A stretch of DNA of 64,000 nt from Bacteroides faecis MAJ27 (GCF_900106755.1 NZ_FNNN01000017.1:1-64000); one strand, 5' to 3'; counted from the stretch's first letter, positions 1 to 9,013 are shown. The notes: generated from the sequence alone by a model not told the origin. A program made the numbers and translations.

Positions 1-153
1 CTGATAATCAGCCACTTAACCAAATTTTATTAGTTATATTACGTTAATTAACTCTCTCATTTTCAATCGATTACATAAGAATTAACAGAGTATTGTTTTA
101 AATAACTGAGTAGATTTGAAGGAGTAAGATTTTATATCCTCTAAATATATTTT

Positions 154-188
154 GAATCCTGGCTTTGTCAAAAGCTAGGATTCTTTTA
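154..188 (+). terminator. Rho-independent terminator-like hairpin
   Basis: The arms GAATCCTGGCTTT and AAAGCTAGGATTC pair with one mismatch around a GTCA loop, and TTTTA follows. It most likely terminates a plus-strand gene upstream of the window. Confidence 0.6.
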
Positions 189-337
189 CTATAAAATAGA
201 TTTTCGCCTATGAGGGCTGGTCTACAAAATTCTGAGAGAGTGTAATAAATATCACCCTTTTATAGTTTTAATGAAATGAATTTCATGCATATTTTACTTT
301 TCTTTTCCTTTTTTATGGCTATATAAAAGATTTCATA

Positions 338-345
338 TATTTTTG
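338..345 (+). promoter_or_regulatory. -7 box of first AraC-type gene
   Basis: TATTTTTG matches TAnnTTTG and lies about 38 bp before the ATG at 384. No clear TTTG is present at the -33 spacing, so the promoter may be weak or activator-dependent. Confidence 0.4.
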
Positions 346-383
346 TTGGAAACATAAATAGATACAAACACCAACAACAATAT

Positions 384-1280
384 ATGGCATCTATCTGTCA
401 AGGCACTTGGGATTGTCAGGATTGTCCGAAGGCCGTAGGCAATACAATTATTCACATTATATACCAGCGAGGTTTTCATAAACCTGCCCAGAAATGTGAG
501 GAGAACTTCATCCTTTTTTTGATAAAGGGAGAGATGTTAGTCAATAGTCAGGAGTATGCGGGTACGATGCTCAAAGAAGGAGAATTTATCCTTCAGGCTA
601 TCGGTTCAAAATTTGAGATGCTTGCTATGACTGATTGTGAGTGTATCTATTATGGTTTCATTCAACCGGAGATGTTTTGTGATTCTCGTTTCAACCATAT
701 CATGAAAGATGTGCCTTCTCCGCTTATCTATTCCCCTTTAAAAATAATTCCTGAGTTACAATATCTATTAAGTGGGTCTATTGCTTATCTGAGAGATAAT
801 AAAATCTGCCGGGAACTGCTGTCATTAAAGCGCAAAGAACTGGCTTTCGTTTTGGGTTACTATTATTCCGATTATGACCTTGCGACCTTAGTACACCCTC
901 TCGCTAAATATACCAATAGCTTTCAATGCTTTGTGCTTCAGAACTATAAGAAAGTAAAGACAGTGGAAGAGCTTGCCCAACTGGGTGGGTACACACTCAG
1001 CACATTGCGCCGTATTTTTACCAGTGTATTTCATGAGCCGGTATACGAATGGATGCAGGCACGGCGTAAAGAAGGTATTTTAGATGATTTGCATAATTCC
1101 AACTATAGTATATCTGAAATATGTTATAAATATGGCTTTGAATCCCTGCCTCATTTCTCCAACTTCTGCAAGAAGTTTTTCGGAGCTTCTCCACGCAATT
1201 TACGAAAGAACGAGTACGAGAATAAAAACAAACTATCTGATACGAAAGAGATTGAATACTCATCCGGTGGTTTATTATAA
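384..1280 (+). CDS. AraC-family regulator with four-Cys N-terminal domain
   Basis: This is a cytoplasmic transcription factor of 298 residues. The C-terminal ~100 residues form a double helix-turn-helix of the AraC type (LAQLGGYTLSTLRRIF near 197-212, then ISEICYKYGFESLPHFSNFC and a SPRNLRKN end). The N-terminal domain resembles the small-molecule-binding cupin part of AraC proteins and carries C5, C11, C14 and C38, giving the spacing C-x5-C-x2-C-x23-C. The regulator at 8050-8937 is clearly a paralogue with the same Cys spacing. The next genes (DUF1080 and sulfatase, same strand) are possible targets, but no operator was identified. The effector is unknown. The cysteines could bind a metal or sense redox state; this is inference. 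Confidence 0.85.
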   Translation: MASICQGTWDCQDCPKAVGNTIIHIIYQRGFHKPAQKCEENFILFLIKGEMLVNSQEYAGTMLKEGEFILQAIGSKFEMLAMTDCECIYYGFIQPEMFCDSRFNHIMKDVPSPLIYSPLKIIPELQYLLSGSIAYLRDNKICRELLSLKRKELAFVLGYYYSDYDLATLVHPLAKYTNSFQCFVLQNYKKVKTVEELAQLGGYTLSTLRRIFTSVFHEPVYEWMQARRKEGILDDLHNSNYSISEICYKYGFESLPHFSNFCKKFFGASPRNLRKNEYENKNKLSDTKEIEYSSGGLL

Positions 1281-1321
1281 CAGAATTGCTTCAGAGATTA
1301 ACAATATGTTTTTTAATGTTG

Positions 1322-1329
1322 TATATTTG
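1322..1329 (+). promoter_or_regulatory. -7 box of DUF1080 gene
   Basis: TATATTTG fits TAnnTTTG and ends 45 bp before the ATG at 1375. No convincing -33 element is seen. Confidence 0.4.
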
Positions 1330-1374
1330 TAAGTCCCAATATCCGGGATAATAATTAAATATCTAAATAAATAT

Positions 1375-2166
1375 ATGAAACCTATGTATTACATGACAAA
1401 AAGAAATTTGCTGACTACTATCGGTATGTTGGCTGTAGTATCGGCTTTTGCCCAGAAAGAATATCCCTCTCGTGCGCCAATGACCCCTGCCATGTCAGAG
1501 TATTGGACACCTCAGCCTCCCATCGTTACTCCGGGAAAAGCACCGGCAGAAGCAATCGGTGCACCGTCTGATGCTATTATCCTATTTGATGGTAAAGACC
1601 TGTCTCAATGGGAAAACTCTAAAGGACAAGCTGCGGGATGGACTGTTCATGATGGAGTATTCACAGTAAAGAAGGGTACAGGTGATATCCGTACCAAACA
1701 GAAATTCAATGATTTTCAGTTACATCTGGAATGGTGTATCCCGGAAGGTATTGAAGGTACAAATCAGGCAAGAGGTAATAGCGGAGTATTTCTACAAGGT
1801 ATCTATGAGATACAGATCTTGGACAACTACGAGAACGAAACGTATGTCAATGGTCAGGCCGGAAGTATCTATAAGCAGACTCCTCCTTTGGTCAATGCCA
1901 TGAATAAACCCGGTGTATGGAATACATTCGATATAATTTATACTGCTCCTACTTTCAAAAAAGACGGTACTTACCGCACACCTCCACGTGTCACTGTCTT
2001 GCAGAATGGAGTACTGTTGCAGAACAATACGACCATTTTGGGAACAACTCCCTATGTCGGTTTTCCAGAAGTGGTTCAGCACGGCGATGGTCCTATCGCA
2101 TTGCAGGATCATGGGGACCCGAGTGCTCCGATTAGTTTCCGTAATATCTGGATCAGAGAATTATAA
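1375..2166 (+). CDS. Secreted DUF1080 (3-keto-glucoside hydrolase-like) protein
   Basis: The protein has 263 residues and a signal peptide ending near the AFAQ at residues 24-27. Residues ~65-263 are a DUF1080 concanavalin-like beta-sandwich: an opening ILFDGKDLSQW, the core GNSGVFLQGIYEIQILD and the end SFRNIWIREL are all typical. Some members hydrolyse 3-keto-glycosides; others are uncharacterised, so substrate is not assignable here. A proline-rich stretch (residues ~35-60) links the signal peptide to the domain. Three ATG codons occur in the first seven residues, so the exact start is uncertain. The gene follows the AraC regulator by 94 bp and may be controlled by it. Confidence 0.8.
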   Translation: MKPMYYMTKRNLLTTIGMLAVVSAFAQKEYPSRAPMTPAMSEYWTPQPPIVTPGKAPAEAIGAPSDAIILFDGKDLSQWENSKGQAAGWTVHDGVFTVKKGTGDIRTKQKFNDFQLHLEWCIPEGIEGTNQARGNSGVFLQGIYEIQILDNYENETYVNGQAGSIYKQTPPLVNAMNKPGVWNTFDIIYTAPTFKKDGTYRTPPRVTVLQNGVLLQNNTTILGTTPYVGFPEVVQHGDGPIALQDHGDPSAPISFRNIWIREL

Positions 2167-2729
2167 TTTCTGATTAGATGTATGCTGAAAATTAACTCAT
2201 GGAAAACATCTGATCCCTATTGCTGAAATTACTAAGTGAGTTCATATAAAAAGAAAGTGAGTGTACAAACTCTCATAAACTAAAAGCCACCCTTGCTACA
2301 ACTGTCTGGACTGCACCCCAAAAGTTGAACACAAAACTTTCGGATTGCAGTTCAGTCTGTGGCGGGGATGGTTTCGTTAAAATGAGAATTTTGACATATT
2401 CTCATTTCCATGAACCGATATGCTGCGGCTGGATGTGAGCCGATGTAAAAAAGGAGCTTTTGGAAAATTGCTCCGTATCCGTATGCCAGGAACTGTAACA
2501 AGCCTATTCTGTAATTTTTCAGAGAGTATGTCAAAGTTTCTTTTTTTCTTTGCACATATAGCGCTATTATCGTATATTTCTACCCATTTTCCTTAAAACC
2601 AGTCTAATACATCTTTATTACAGAGTTGTGCACTTCAAATAAAGCCATACTAAGGCGGAATAGGAATCTTGTTTTTTATCTCAATGATTTTTGAATTTAT
2701 TATACCTACATACAATAACCTGAGTGTAA
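2167..2729. other. Intergenic region with IS-end-like inverted repeat
   Basis: No gene was recognised in these 563 bp. A 67-codon reverse-strand frame at 2352-2555 has no start context or recognisable protein features. The notable element is the inverted repeat at 2306-2355. Confidence 0.5.
2306..2355. repeat. Imperfect inverted repeat resembling IS3-family termini
   Basis: The left arm CTGGACTGCACCCC-AAAAGTT (2306-2326) and the reverse complement of 2335-2355 (CTGAACTGCAATCC-GAAAGTT) agree at 17 of 21 positions around an 8-bp centre. TGCACCCCAAAAGTT is characteristic of IS3-family ends. The arrangement looks like two element ends joined after loss of the interior, or a tiny non-autonomous remnant. 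Confidence 0.5.
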
Positions 2730-4271
2730 ATGAAAAACCATGTAATGAAAACAAATCGAGCTTTTAAAGAATTCTGTGTATTAGGAGGCTTAGCTTATTC
2801 CGTTTGCGGAGTAGCTCAGGAACGTCCGAATATAATTGTCTTTCTGGTAGATGATATGGGACTTATGGATACTTCAGTCCCTTTTCTGGCGGATGAGAGC
2901 GGGCAACCGGTACGCCACCCTCTAAATGACTGGTACCATACTCCGAATATGGAGAGACTGGCCAAACAAGGCATTTGCTTTTCTACTTTTTATGCACAAA
3001 GTGTAAGTTCCCCTTCCAGAGCTTCGATCATGACCGGACAAAATGCGACCCGGCATGGAGTCACTAACTGGATTAACGCTGAAAGTAATAACCGGACTCC
3101 TTTCGGACCACCCGAATGGAACTGGAAAGGTCTCAGAAAGGATATGCCTACTATGCCCAGAGTCCTGCAACAAGCCGGATATAAGACGATTCATGTAGGA
3201 AAGGCACATTTCGGCTGTATGGGAAGCGAAGGAGAAAATCCATTGAATATTGGGTTTGATGTAAATATCGCAGGTTCCGGTATAGGCCATCCCGGCAGTT
3301 ATTATGGCGAATGGGGATATGGCTCTATCAAAGGAGAAAAGGCAAGAGCGGTTCCGGACCTGGAGAAATATCATGGTACAGACACTTTTTTGAGTGAAGC
3401 TCTGACTGTAGAAGCCAATCGGGAGATCGCTGCCGCTGTGAAGGAGAAACGTCCTTTTTACCTGAATATGGCTCATTATGCTGTTCATTCACCTTTTCAG
3501 GCAGATAAGCGTTTCCTGTCACGGTATACTGATCCGGATAAGAGCGACCAGGCAAAGGCCTTTGCTACTTTGATAGAAGGAATGGATAAATCTTTGGGCG
3601 ACGTGATGGACCAGCTCGAGAAGCTGGGGATAGCCGAAAATACTTTAATATTCTTTTTGGGAGATAATGGCGGTGATGCTCCTCTGGGAGATGAACGCGG
3701 ATATGGTTCTTCTGCTCCTTTGAGAGGGAAAAAAGGTACGGAGTTTGAAGGTGGTATGCGGGTTCCTTTTATAGTGGGCTGGGCAAAACCGGAAAAGAAG
3801 AGTGCAGTACAAAAACATTTGCCAATTGAGGCCGGAGGCATACAGATGCAGCTAGGTACAATCATGGATATTTATCCGACAGTTTTGTCTGTGGCAGGCT
3901 GTGAAGTTCCCCAAAACTATGTGATAGACGGGTTCGACCTGAAAAGGCAACTGAGCGGTAAGGCGGACCGGAAACGTCCCGAATCTTTCCTGATGCATTT
4001 CCCTCATGCCCATCGTGGCAGCTACTTCACTACCTACCGTCTGGGCGATTGGAAACTGATTTATTACTATTCTCCTGAAACTCCGAAGCAACCCAAAGCT
4101 TTGCTTTACAACCTGAAAGATGATCCGGAAGAAAGAAAGGAACTCTCTTCTACGCATCCGGATAAATGCAGAGAGATGATTCAGGAGATGGCGGCTCAGT
4201 TGGAAAAGGAAGGAGCTCTTTATCCGGTTGATAAACAAGGAAATGAGTTGAAACCTTTTGTCTGCTTCTGA
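2730..4271 (+). CDS. Secreted S1-family sulfatase (Ser-type)
   Basis: The protein has 513 residues with a signal peptide (cleavage near VAQ at 28-30). It is a type I sulfatase that removes sulfate esters from glycans in the periplasm or at the surface. The maturation motif is S93-S-P-S-R97, followed by ASIMTG, so Ser93 should become formylglycine by an anaerobic (radical SAM) maturase, which is not in the window. D41-D42, GKAHFG, and the late LGDNGGD block supply metal and sulfate ligands, so the active site looks complete. A second in-frame ATG at codon 6 could be the start. The upstream DUF1080 gene is separated by 560 bp and may not be co-transcribed. Substrate is unknown. Confidence 0.9.
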   Translation: MKNHVMKTNRAFKEFCVLGGLAYSVCGVAQERPNIIVFLVDDMGLMDTSVPFLADESGQPVRHPLNDWYHTPNMERLAKQGICFSTFYAQSVSSPSRASIMTGQNATRHGVTNWINAESNNRTPFGPPEWNWKGLRKDMPTMPRVLQQAGYKTIHVGKAHFGCMGSEGENPLNIGFDVNIAGSGIGHPGSYYGEWGYGSIKGEKARAVPDLEKYHGTDTFLSEALTVEANREIAAAVKEKRPFYLNMAHYAVHSPFQADKRFLSRYTDPDKSDQAKAFATLIEGMDKSLGDVMDQLEKLGIAENTLIFFLGDNGGDAPLGDERGYGSSAPLRGKKGTEFEGGMRVPFIVGWAKPEKKSAVQKHLPIEAGGIQMQLGTIMDIYPTVLSVAGCEVPQNYVIDGFDLKRQLSGKADRKRPESFLMHFPHAHRGSYFTTYRLGDWKLIYYYSPETPKQPKALLYNLKDDPEERKELSSTHPDKCREMIQEMAAQLEKEGALYPVDKQGNELKPFVCF

Positions 4272-4355
4272 GATAAGGATGAAACCGGAGGATTGGAAAG
4301 GATGAACAACGGATAACATCCATACACAATCCATCAGCATCTGCCTGCAAAAAGA

Positions 4356-4388
4356 AAATCCCCCACCGGCAATGCCGGCGGGGGATTT
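4356..4388. terminator. Bidirectional terminator between sulfatase and frdB
   Basis: A GC-rich hairpin, AAATCCCCC-A-CCGGC and GCCGG-CGGGGGATTT around AAT, sits between two convergent genes. It is flanked by an A-rich left side and a T-containing right side, so it can end transcripts from both strands. Confidence 0.75.
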
Positions 4389-4415
4389 ATGCTATTAATC
4401 AAATCAAGCTCACGC

Positions 4416-5171
4416 TTAGTCTTTCAGCTTGGCGATGATAAAGTCGCGGTTCAGGCGGGCGATGTTGCTGATAGAGATATTCTTCGGACATTCAGCCTCG
4501 CAAGCGCGAGTGTTGGTACAGTTACCGAAGCCCAGTTCGTCCATCTTGGACAACATAGCCTTTGCACGGCGCAAAGCTTCCGGTTTACCTTGCGGAAGCA
4601 AGTTCAACTGGCTAACCTTTGCAGAAACGAACAACATGGCAGAACCATTCTTACATGCAGCTACACAAGCACCACAACCGATACAAGAAGCGGCATCCAT
4701 AGCTTCGTCAGCGATTGGCTTCGGAATCAGGATTGCGTTGGCATCCTGCGGAGCACCTGTACGAACGCTTACGTAACCACCTGCCTGCATGATCTTGTCA
4801 TAAGCAGTACGGTCCACCATCAAGTCTTTGATTACAGGGAAACCAGCCGAACGCCAAGGCTCAACAGTGATGGTGTCACCATCGTTGAAACGACGCATAT
4901 AAATCTGGCAGGTAGTAGCACCTGTTGCAGGACCGTGCGGATGTCCGTTGATGTAAAGAGAACACATACCGCAGATACCTTCGCGGCAGTCGTGGTCGAA
5001 TACAACCGGTTCTTTTCTTTCGCTGATCAGCTGTTCGTTCAGAATATCCAGCATTTCGAGGAAGGAAGTATCACCGGGAATATCTTTCATTTGGTAGGTT
5101 TCAAAAGCGCCTTTAGCCTTCGGGCCTGCTTGACGCCATACCTTCAGTGTAAATGATATATTTTTATCCAT
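4416..5171 (-). CDS. frdB: Fumarate reductase/succinate dehydrogenase iron-sulfur subunit
   Basis: This 251-residue protein carries electrons between the quinol-oxidising membrane subunit and the flavoprotein. It has a [2Fe-2S] ferredoxin domain (C62, C67, C70, C88) and a C-terminal domain with C163-x2-C-x2-C-x3-C173 and C218, C224, C228 for the [4Fe-4S] and [3Fe-4S] clusters. It is last in the minus-strand order cytochrome b, flavoprotein, iron-sulfur protein, 36 bp after frdA. In Bacteroides this complex works mainly as a fumarate reductase during anaerobic growth, though sequence alone does not give direction. Confidence 0.95.
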   Translation of the reverse strand: MDKNISFTLKVWRQAGPKAKGAFETYQMKDIPGDTSFLEMLDILNEQLISERKEPVVFDHDCREGICGMCSLYINGHPHGPATGATTCQIYMRRFNDGDTITVEPWRSAGFPVIKDLMVDRTAYDKIMQAGGYVSVRTGAPQDANAILIPKPIADEAMDAASCIGCGACVAACKNGSAMLFVSAKVSQLNLLPQGKPEALRRAKAMLSKMDELGFGNCTNTRACEAECPKNISISNIARLNRDFIIAKLKD

Positions 5172-5207
5172 TTTCGTCTAATTCTTTTAAATGTTTAACT
5201 TCACCGA

Positions 5208-7187
5208 TTAGCTCTTGTAGTTACGGGTCTGAACCTTGATAGCTTCGTATACCAGCGGTTCTTTGATCAATACAGGAGCTTTTTCATCGTCACCCTGATA
5301 TTCCCAGCATGCTACGTAGAAGAAGTTTTCGTCATCACGTTTTGCTTCTCCTTCTTCAGTCTGGTATTCTTCACGGAAGTGACCACCACAACTTTCGTTA
5401 CGGTTCAATGCATCGTAAGCAACAAGCTCACCCATAGTGATGAAGTCGTACAGACGGATAGCCTTGTCGAGCTCTACGTTCATACCTTCTTTAGAACCGG
5501 GGATAAACAGATTTGTTTCGAATTCCTTGCGGACTGCTTTCAGTTCGGCGATACCTTTCTTCAAGCCTTCTGCCGTACGTCCCATACCTACATATTCCCA
5601 CATGATGTGACCCAGTTTCTTGTGGATAGAATCAACTGATTCATTACCCTGGATGCTCATGAACTTGTCGATCTTGGCTTGAACAGCTTTTTCTGCTTCA
5701 GCAAATTCAGGAAGATCGGTAGAGAAACGAGGAACAGTAATCTGATCTGCCAGATAATTCTGGATTGTGTAAGGCAATACGAAGTAACCGTCTGCCAGAC
5801 CTTGCATCAATGCAGAAGCACCGAGGCGGTTTGCACCGTGGTCAGAGAAGTTACATTCACCGATAGCGAACAGACCCTTGATAGTAGTCTGCAATTCGTA
5901 GTCTACCCAGATACCACCCATTGTGTAGTGGATAGCCGGATAAATCATCATCGGATTATAATATTTCACACCACTGATTTCTTTGGCCAGTTCACCCGGA
6001 TTAACGTCAGTGATTTCTTCATACATATCGAAGAGGTTGCCATAACGCTGGAGAACTACATCGATACCCAGGCGGTTGATAGCTTCAGAGAAATCGAGGA
6101 ATACAGCCAGACCTGTGTTGTTTACACCGAAGCCTGCGTCGCAACGTTCTTTAGCTGCACGGCTGGCAACGTCACGCGGAACCAGGTTACCGAATGCCGG
6201 ATAACGGCGTTCCAAGTAGTAGTCGCGGTCTTCTTCAGGAATATCGCTTCCTTTGATTTCGCCTTTCTGTAATTTGATGGCATCTTCTTTCTTTTTCGGA
6301 ACCCAGATACGACCGTCGTTACGCAGAGATTCAGACATCAGAGTCAGTTTGGACTGCTTGTCACCGTGTACCGGGATACAAGTCGGGTGAATCTGAACAT
6401 ATGCGGGGTTGGCGAATACAGCACCCTTGCGGTAGCAAGAGATAGCAGCTGTACAGTTACAACCCATAGCGTTGGTAGACAGGAAGTAAGCGTTACCGTA
6501 ACCACCGGTAGCGATTACTACGGCGTGAGCGGCGAAACGTTCCAGTTCACCTGTGATTAAGTTTTTGGCAATGATACCGCGGGCACGTCCGTCGATGATA
6601 ACAACGTCCTGCATTTCGTAACGGGTGAACAGTTTCACTGTACCTACGTTTACCTGGCGGCTCAGTGCAGAGTAAGCACCCAGCAACAGCTGCTGGCCGG
6701 TCTGGCCTTTAGCGTAGAATGTACGTGATACCTGTGCGCCACCGAAAGAACGGTTGTCCAGTGTACCACCGTATTCGCGTGCAAAAGGAACACCCTGAGC
6801 TACACATTGGTCGATGATAGCGTTGGATACTTCAGCCAGACGGTATACGTTAGCTTCGCGTGCACGGTAGTCACCACCTTTTACTGTATCGTAGAACAGA
6901 CGGTAAACAGAGTCACCATCATTCTGATAGTTTTTAGCAGCATTGATACCACCCTGTGCAGCGATAGAGTGTGCACGGCGCGGAGAGTCCTGAATACAGA
7001 AGTTGAATACTCTGAAACCCATTTCACCGAGGGATGCAGCAGCAGAAGCACCTGCCAGACCCGTACCCACAACGATGATATCCAAACGGCGTTTATTAGC
7101 GGGGTTCACCAATTTCTGGTGAGCTTTATAGTTGGTCCATTTCTCAGCCACCGGGCCTTCTGGAATTTTTGAATCTATCTTGATCAT
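5208..7187 (-). CDS. frdA: Fumarate reductase/succinate dehydrogenase flavoprotein subunit
   Basis: The catalytic subunit has 659 residues. The N-terminal GTGLAGASAAASLGE motif binds the ADP part of FAD; HSIAAQGGINAA is the region where FAD is covalently attached to His; NLVPRDVASRA near residue 340 carries the active-site Arg. ALMQGLADGYFVLP lies in the C-terminal FAD domain. The long form (about 650 residues) is the type paired with a single five-helix di-haem cytochrome b subunit. It lies between frdC and frdB with 37 bp or less separating each, so the three are one operon. The product faces the cytoplasm on the inner membrane. Confidence 0.96.
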   Translation of the reverse strand: MIKIDSKIPEGPVAEKWTNYKAHQKLVNPANKRRLDIIVVGTGLAGASAAASLGEMGFRVFNFCIQDSPRRAHSIAAQGGINAAKNYQNDGDSVYRLFYDTVKGGDYRAREANVYRLAEVSNAIIDQCVAQGVPFAREYGGTLDNRSFGGAQVSRTFYAKGQTGQQLLLGAYSALSRQVNVGTVKLFTRYEMQDVVIIDGRARGIIAKNLITGELERFAAHAVVIATGGYGNAYFLSTNAMGCNCTAAISCYRKGAVFANPAYVQIHPTCIPVHGDKQSKLTLMSESLRNDGRIWVPKKKEDAIKLQKGEIKGSDIPEEDRDYYLERRYPAFGNLVPRDVASRAAKERCDAGFGVNNTGLAVFLDFSEAINRLGIDVVLQRYGNLFDMYEEITDVNPGELAKEISGVKYYNPMMIYPAIHYTMGGIWVDYELQTTIKGLFAIGECNFSDHGANRLGASALMQGLADGYFVLPYTIQNYLADQITVPRFSTDLPEFAEAEKAVQAKIDKFMSIQGNESVDSIHKKLGHIMWEYVGMGRTAEGLKKGIAELKAVRKEFETNLFIPGSKEGMNVELDKAIRLYDFITMGELVAYDALNRNESCGGHFREEYQTEEGEAKRDDENFFYVACWEYQGDDEKAPVLIKEPLVYEAIKVQTRNYKS

Positions 7188-7224
7188 AATATTATTTACA
7201 ATTTAATCATTTACAATTTACTAT

Positions 7225-7929
7225 TTAGCAAGCACCGCCACAAAGAAGTGATTTCACGAAGAATACCACTACTACCAGTGCGAAACCGAGTACTACAATC
7301 GTAGAGTAGATGTTAGAAATACATTTCCAACGATTGATCCATACTTTGTTGTTCCATCCCAGTGATTGCATGGAGCTCCAGAAGCCGTGAGTCAGGTGGA
7401 ACCACAAAGCAAACAGCCAAATGAGGTAGAGCACTACATAAACCGGACAAGAGAATGTCTGCTGGATGTGATAGGCACCGTTTGCTGCATAAGCCAGCGT
7501 CAGTGTGTCAGCATGCATGTCCAGATTGTGCATCAGTTCAGGCAACTGCATTTTTGCCCAGAAGTTGAAGAGGTGCAAACCGAGACCTACGATAACGATA
7601 AGGCCCAACACCAACATGTTTTGAGAAGCCCACTCTACAGTTTTCGGTTTGTCAACCACCGCATAGCGTTCGCTGCCGCGCGCTGTGCGATTCTGCATTG
7701 TCAGCCAGAACGCGTAGATGATGTGAATGATGAAAAGAGCAGCCAGTGCTGCGGTAGCTACCAGCGCATACCAGTTTGCTCCCAAAAACTCACAAATCAT
7801 GTTGTAACCATCAGCCGAGATGATTGCAACCAAGTTCATCGCCATGTGAAATGTTAGAAACAGGACAAGGGCGATACCGGTAACGCTCATCACCACTTTC
7901 CTTCCTACAGATGAATTACTTAACCACAT
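7225..7929 (-). CDS. frdC: Fumarate reductase/succinate dehydrogenase cytochrome b subunit
   Basis: This 234-residue membrane anchor has about five hydrophobic helices (first VVMSVTGIALVLFLTFHMAMN; last IYSTIVVLGFALVVVVFFV). His residues in several helices (FHMAMN, LHLFNF, LTHGFW) are placed as haem b ligands in the one-subunit, di-haem family. It passes electrons from menaquinol to FrdB. It is the first gene of the frdCAB operon, about 70 bp downstream of a near-consensus promoter at 7999-8030. Confidence 0.93.
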   Translation of the reverse strand: MWLSNSSVGRKVVMSVTGIALVLFLTFHMAMNLVAIISADGYNMICEFLGANWYALVATAALAALFIIHIIYAFWLTMQNRTARGSERYAVVDKPKTVEWASQNMLVLGLIVIVGLGLHLFNFWAKMQLPELMHNLDMHADTLTLAYAANGAYHIQQTFSCPVYVVLYLIWLFALWFHLTHGFWSSMQSLGWNNKVWINRWKCISNIYSTIVVLGFALVVVVFFVKSLLCGGAC

Positions 7930-7998
7930 AAATGATTGAATTTAAATTATTTAATTGTTAGAACTAAAATTTCGACGTTTTACACCTCTTACAGACTG

Positions 7999-8030
7999 CA
8001 AAAATAGGGGAAATAGATTGATTGACCAAA
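7999..8030 (-). promoter_or_regulatory. Promoter of frdCAB
   Basis: On the minus strand TTTG (8027-8030), a 20-bp spacer and TATTTTTG (7999-8006) match the Bacteroides primary sigma-factor consensus. This leaves an untranslated leader of about 60 nt before frdC. Confidence 0.75.
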
Positions 8031-8049
8031 GAATTAAAGAAATAATTCC

Positions 8050-8937
8050 TTAATCGGTGATCTTTCCGATTTTTTCGCCATTGGCTGCTTTCTTGCGTAA
8101 GGCGCGCGGAGTGTCTCCGAAAGAATCTTTGCAGAAGTGTGCAAGGTGGGAGAGGGAGTCGAAACCGTACCGGTTGCAGATCTCCGTAATTCGTAATTTA
8201 GAGTGCTGGAGGTCTTCCAGGATGCCTTCCCGTTTTTTCTCCAGTATCCATTCGTACACCGGAATGCCGTAGAAGTTTCTGAAGAGGCGGCGGAAAGTGG
8301 TAGTGGTATATCCGCCCAGATGTGCAAATTCTTCCACGTTCTTCACTTTGGTGTAGTTCTGCATGACAAAGTAATGGAAACTTTCCGTGTAGGAGCTGAT
8401 CGGGTGGAAGAACGATTTCAGCTGGGGCAGGGGATAGTAATTGGTTATTAAGTAAACCAGTTCCTGGCATTTCAGGTTGATGAATTTGTTGCAGGGAGGA
8501 ACAGGCTCGTCAAGATAAGCCGCCATATCGGTGACGAGGTTGAGCAGTCGGTGGTCCATCACCAGAGGGGTATAGGCTAGCGGAGCTTCCGCCTGGTCGA
8601 TGATTTCGCGGTAGCGGTCTTCGCAAAGCAGCGGCAGTTCGTTGAACCAGAAGACAATGTATTCGGTATCTGTAAGTGCCAGTGCTTCGTGCTTCGAGCC
8701 GATGGCTTGCAGGATGAATTGCTTGTCGTGCAGGGTAGTTCCGGGATACTCGTCGCTGTTGACCAATAATTCACCTTTTATGATAAAGAGCATACAATTT
8801 TGCGTACACTTATCTTTCGGAATATGCTGACCCCTGAGCATATGTCTGTGGATAAGAATACCTTCTGTTGCTTTAGGACATCCTGCGCAATCTTTCTGTT
8901 GTATGCAAAGTGAGTCTTTGGACATGAGTTCTATCAT
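8050..8937 (-). CDS. AraC-family regulator with four-Cys N-terminal domain, upstream of frdCAB
   Basis: The protein has 295 residues from the ATG at 8937. A TTG eight codons earlier (8961) lies inside a -7 box and is unlikely to be the start. The C-terminal ~100 residues are the AraC double helix-turn-helix (FAHLGGYTTTTFRRLF; ITEICNRYGFDSLSHLAHFC; TPRALRKK). The N-terminal part has C11, C17, C20 and C44, i.e. C-x5-C-x2-C-x23-C, exactly as in the paralogue at 384-1280, plus an extra C48. It ends 20 bp before the frdCAB promoter on the same strand, so control of fumarate reductase is conceivable but unproven. Confidence 0.85.
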   Translation of the reverse strand: MIELMSKDSLCIQQKDCAGCPKATEGILIHRHMLRGQHIPKDKCTQNCMLFIIKGELLVNSDEYPGTTLHDKQFILQAIGSKHEALALTDTEYIVFWFNELPLLCEDRYREIIDQAEAPLAYTPLVMDHRLLNLVTDMAAYLDEPVPPCNKFINLKCQELVYLITNYYPLPQLKSFFHPISSYTESFHYFVMQNYTKVKNVEEFAHLGGYTTTTFRRLFRNFYGIPVYEWILEKKREGILEDLQHSKLRITEICNRYGFDSLSHLAHFCKDSFGDTPRALRKKAANGEKIGKITD

Positions 8938-8958
8938 GTGAATTATTGTCTTCAGGGA

Positions 8959-8966
8959 CAAAGATA
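8959..8966 (-). promoter_or_regulatory. -7 box of second AraC-type gene
   Basis: TATCTTTG on the minus strand matches TAnnTTTG. It places transcription start very close to the ATG at 8937, giving a short leader and arguing against the TTG start at 8961. Confidence 0.5.
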
Positions 8967-9013
8967 ATCGTTTTTTTGTGATTTTTAGATTCTTTCTTCC
9001 ATTTATGTTCTAG

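Larger units (their letters stand above)
1..383. other. Intergenic leader of window
   Basis: I see no gene in this AT-rich stretch. It contains a hairpin followed by T residues (154-188), which probably ends a plus-strand gene lying before the window, and a -7-like box at 338-345 in front of the first regulator gene. Confidence 0.5.

Noticed and set aside
2352..2555. 67-codon minus-strand frame in the gap before the sulfatase
   Set aside because: It overlaps the inverted repeat end, lacks a promoter or known motif, and its composition looks non-coding.
4389..5156. 255-codon plus-strand frame over frdB
   Set aside because: It is the antisense shadow of frdB; the minus-strand frame has all iron-sulfur cysteines, and this frame shows no protein family features.
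5679..6272. 197-codon plus-strand frame over frdA
   Set aside because: Antisense shadow of the flavoprotein gene, with no start context or recognisable domain.
8938..8961. TTG start for the second AraC gene
   Set aside because: The codon lies within the TATCTTTG -7 box, so the transcript would begin after it; the ATG at 8937 is preferred.
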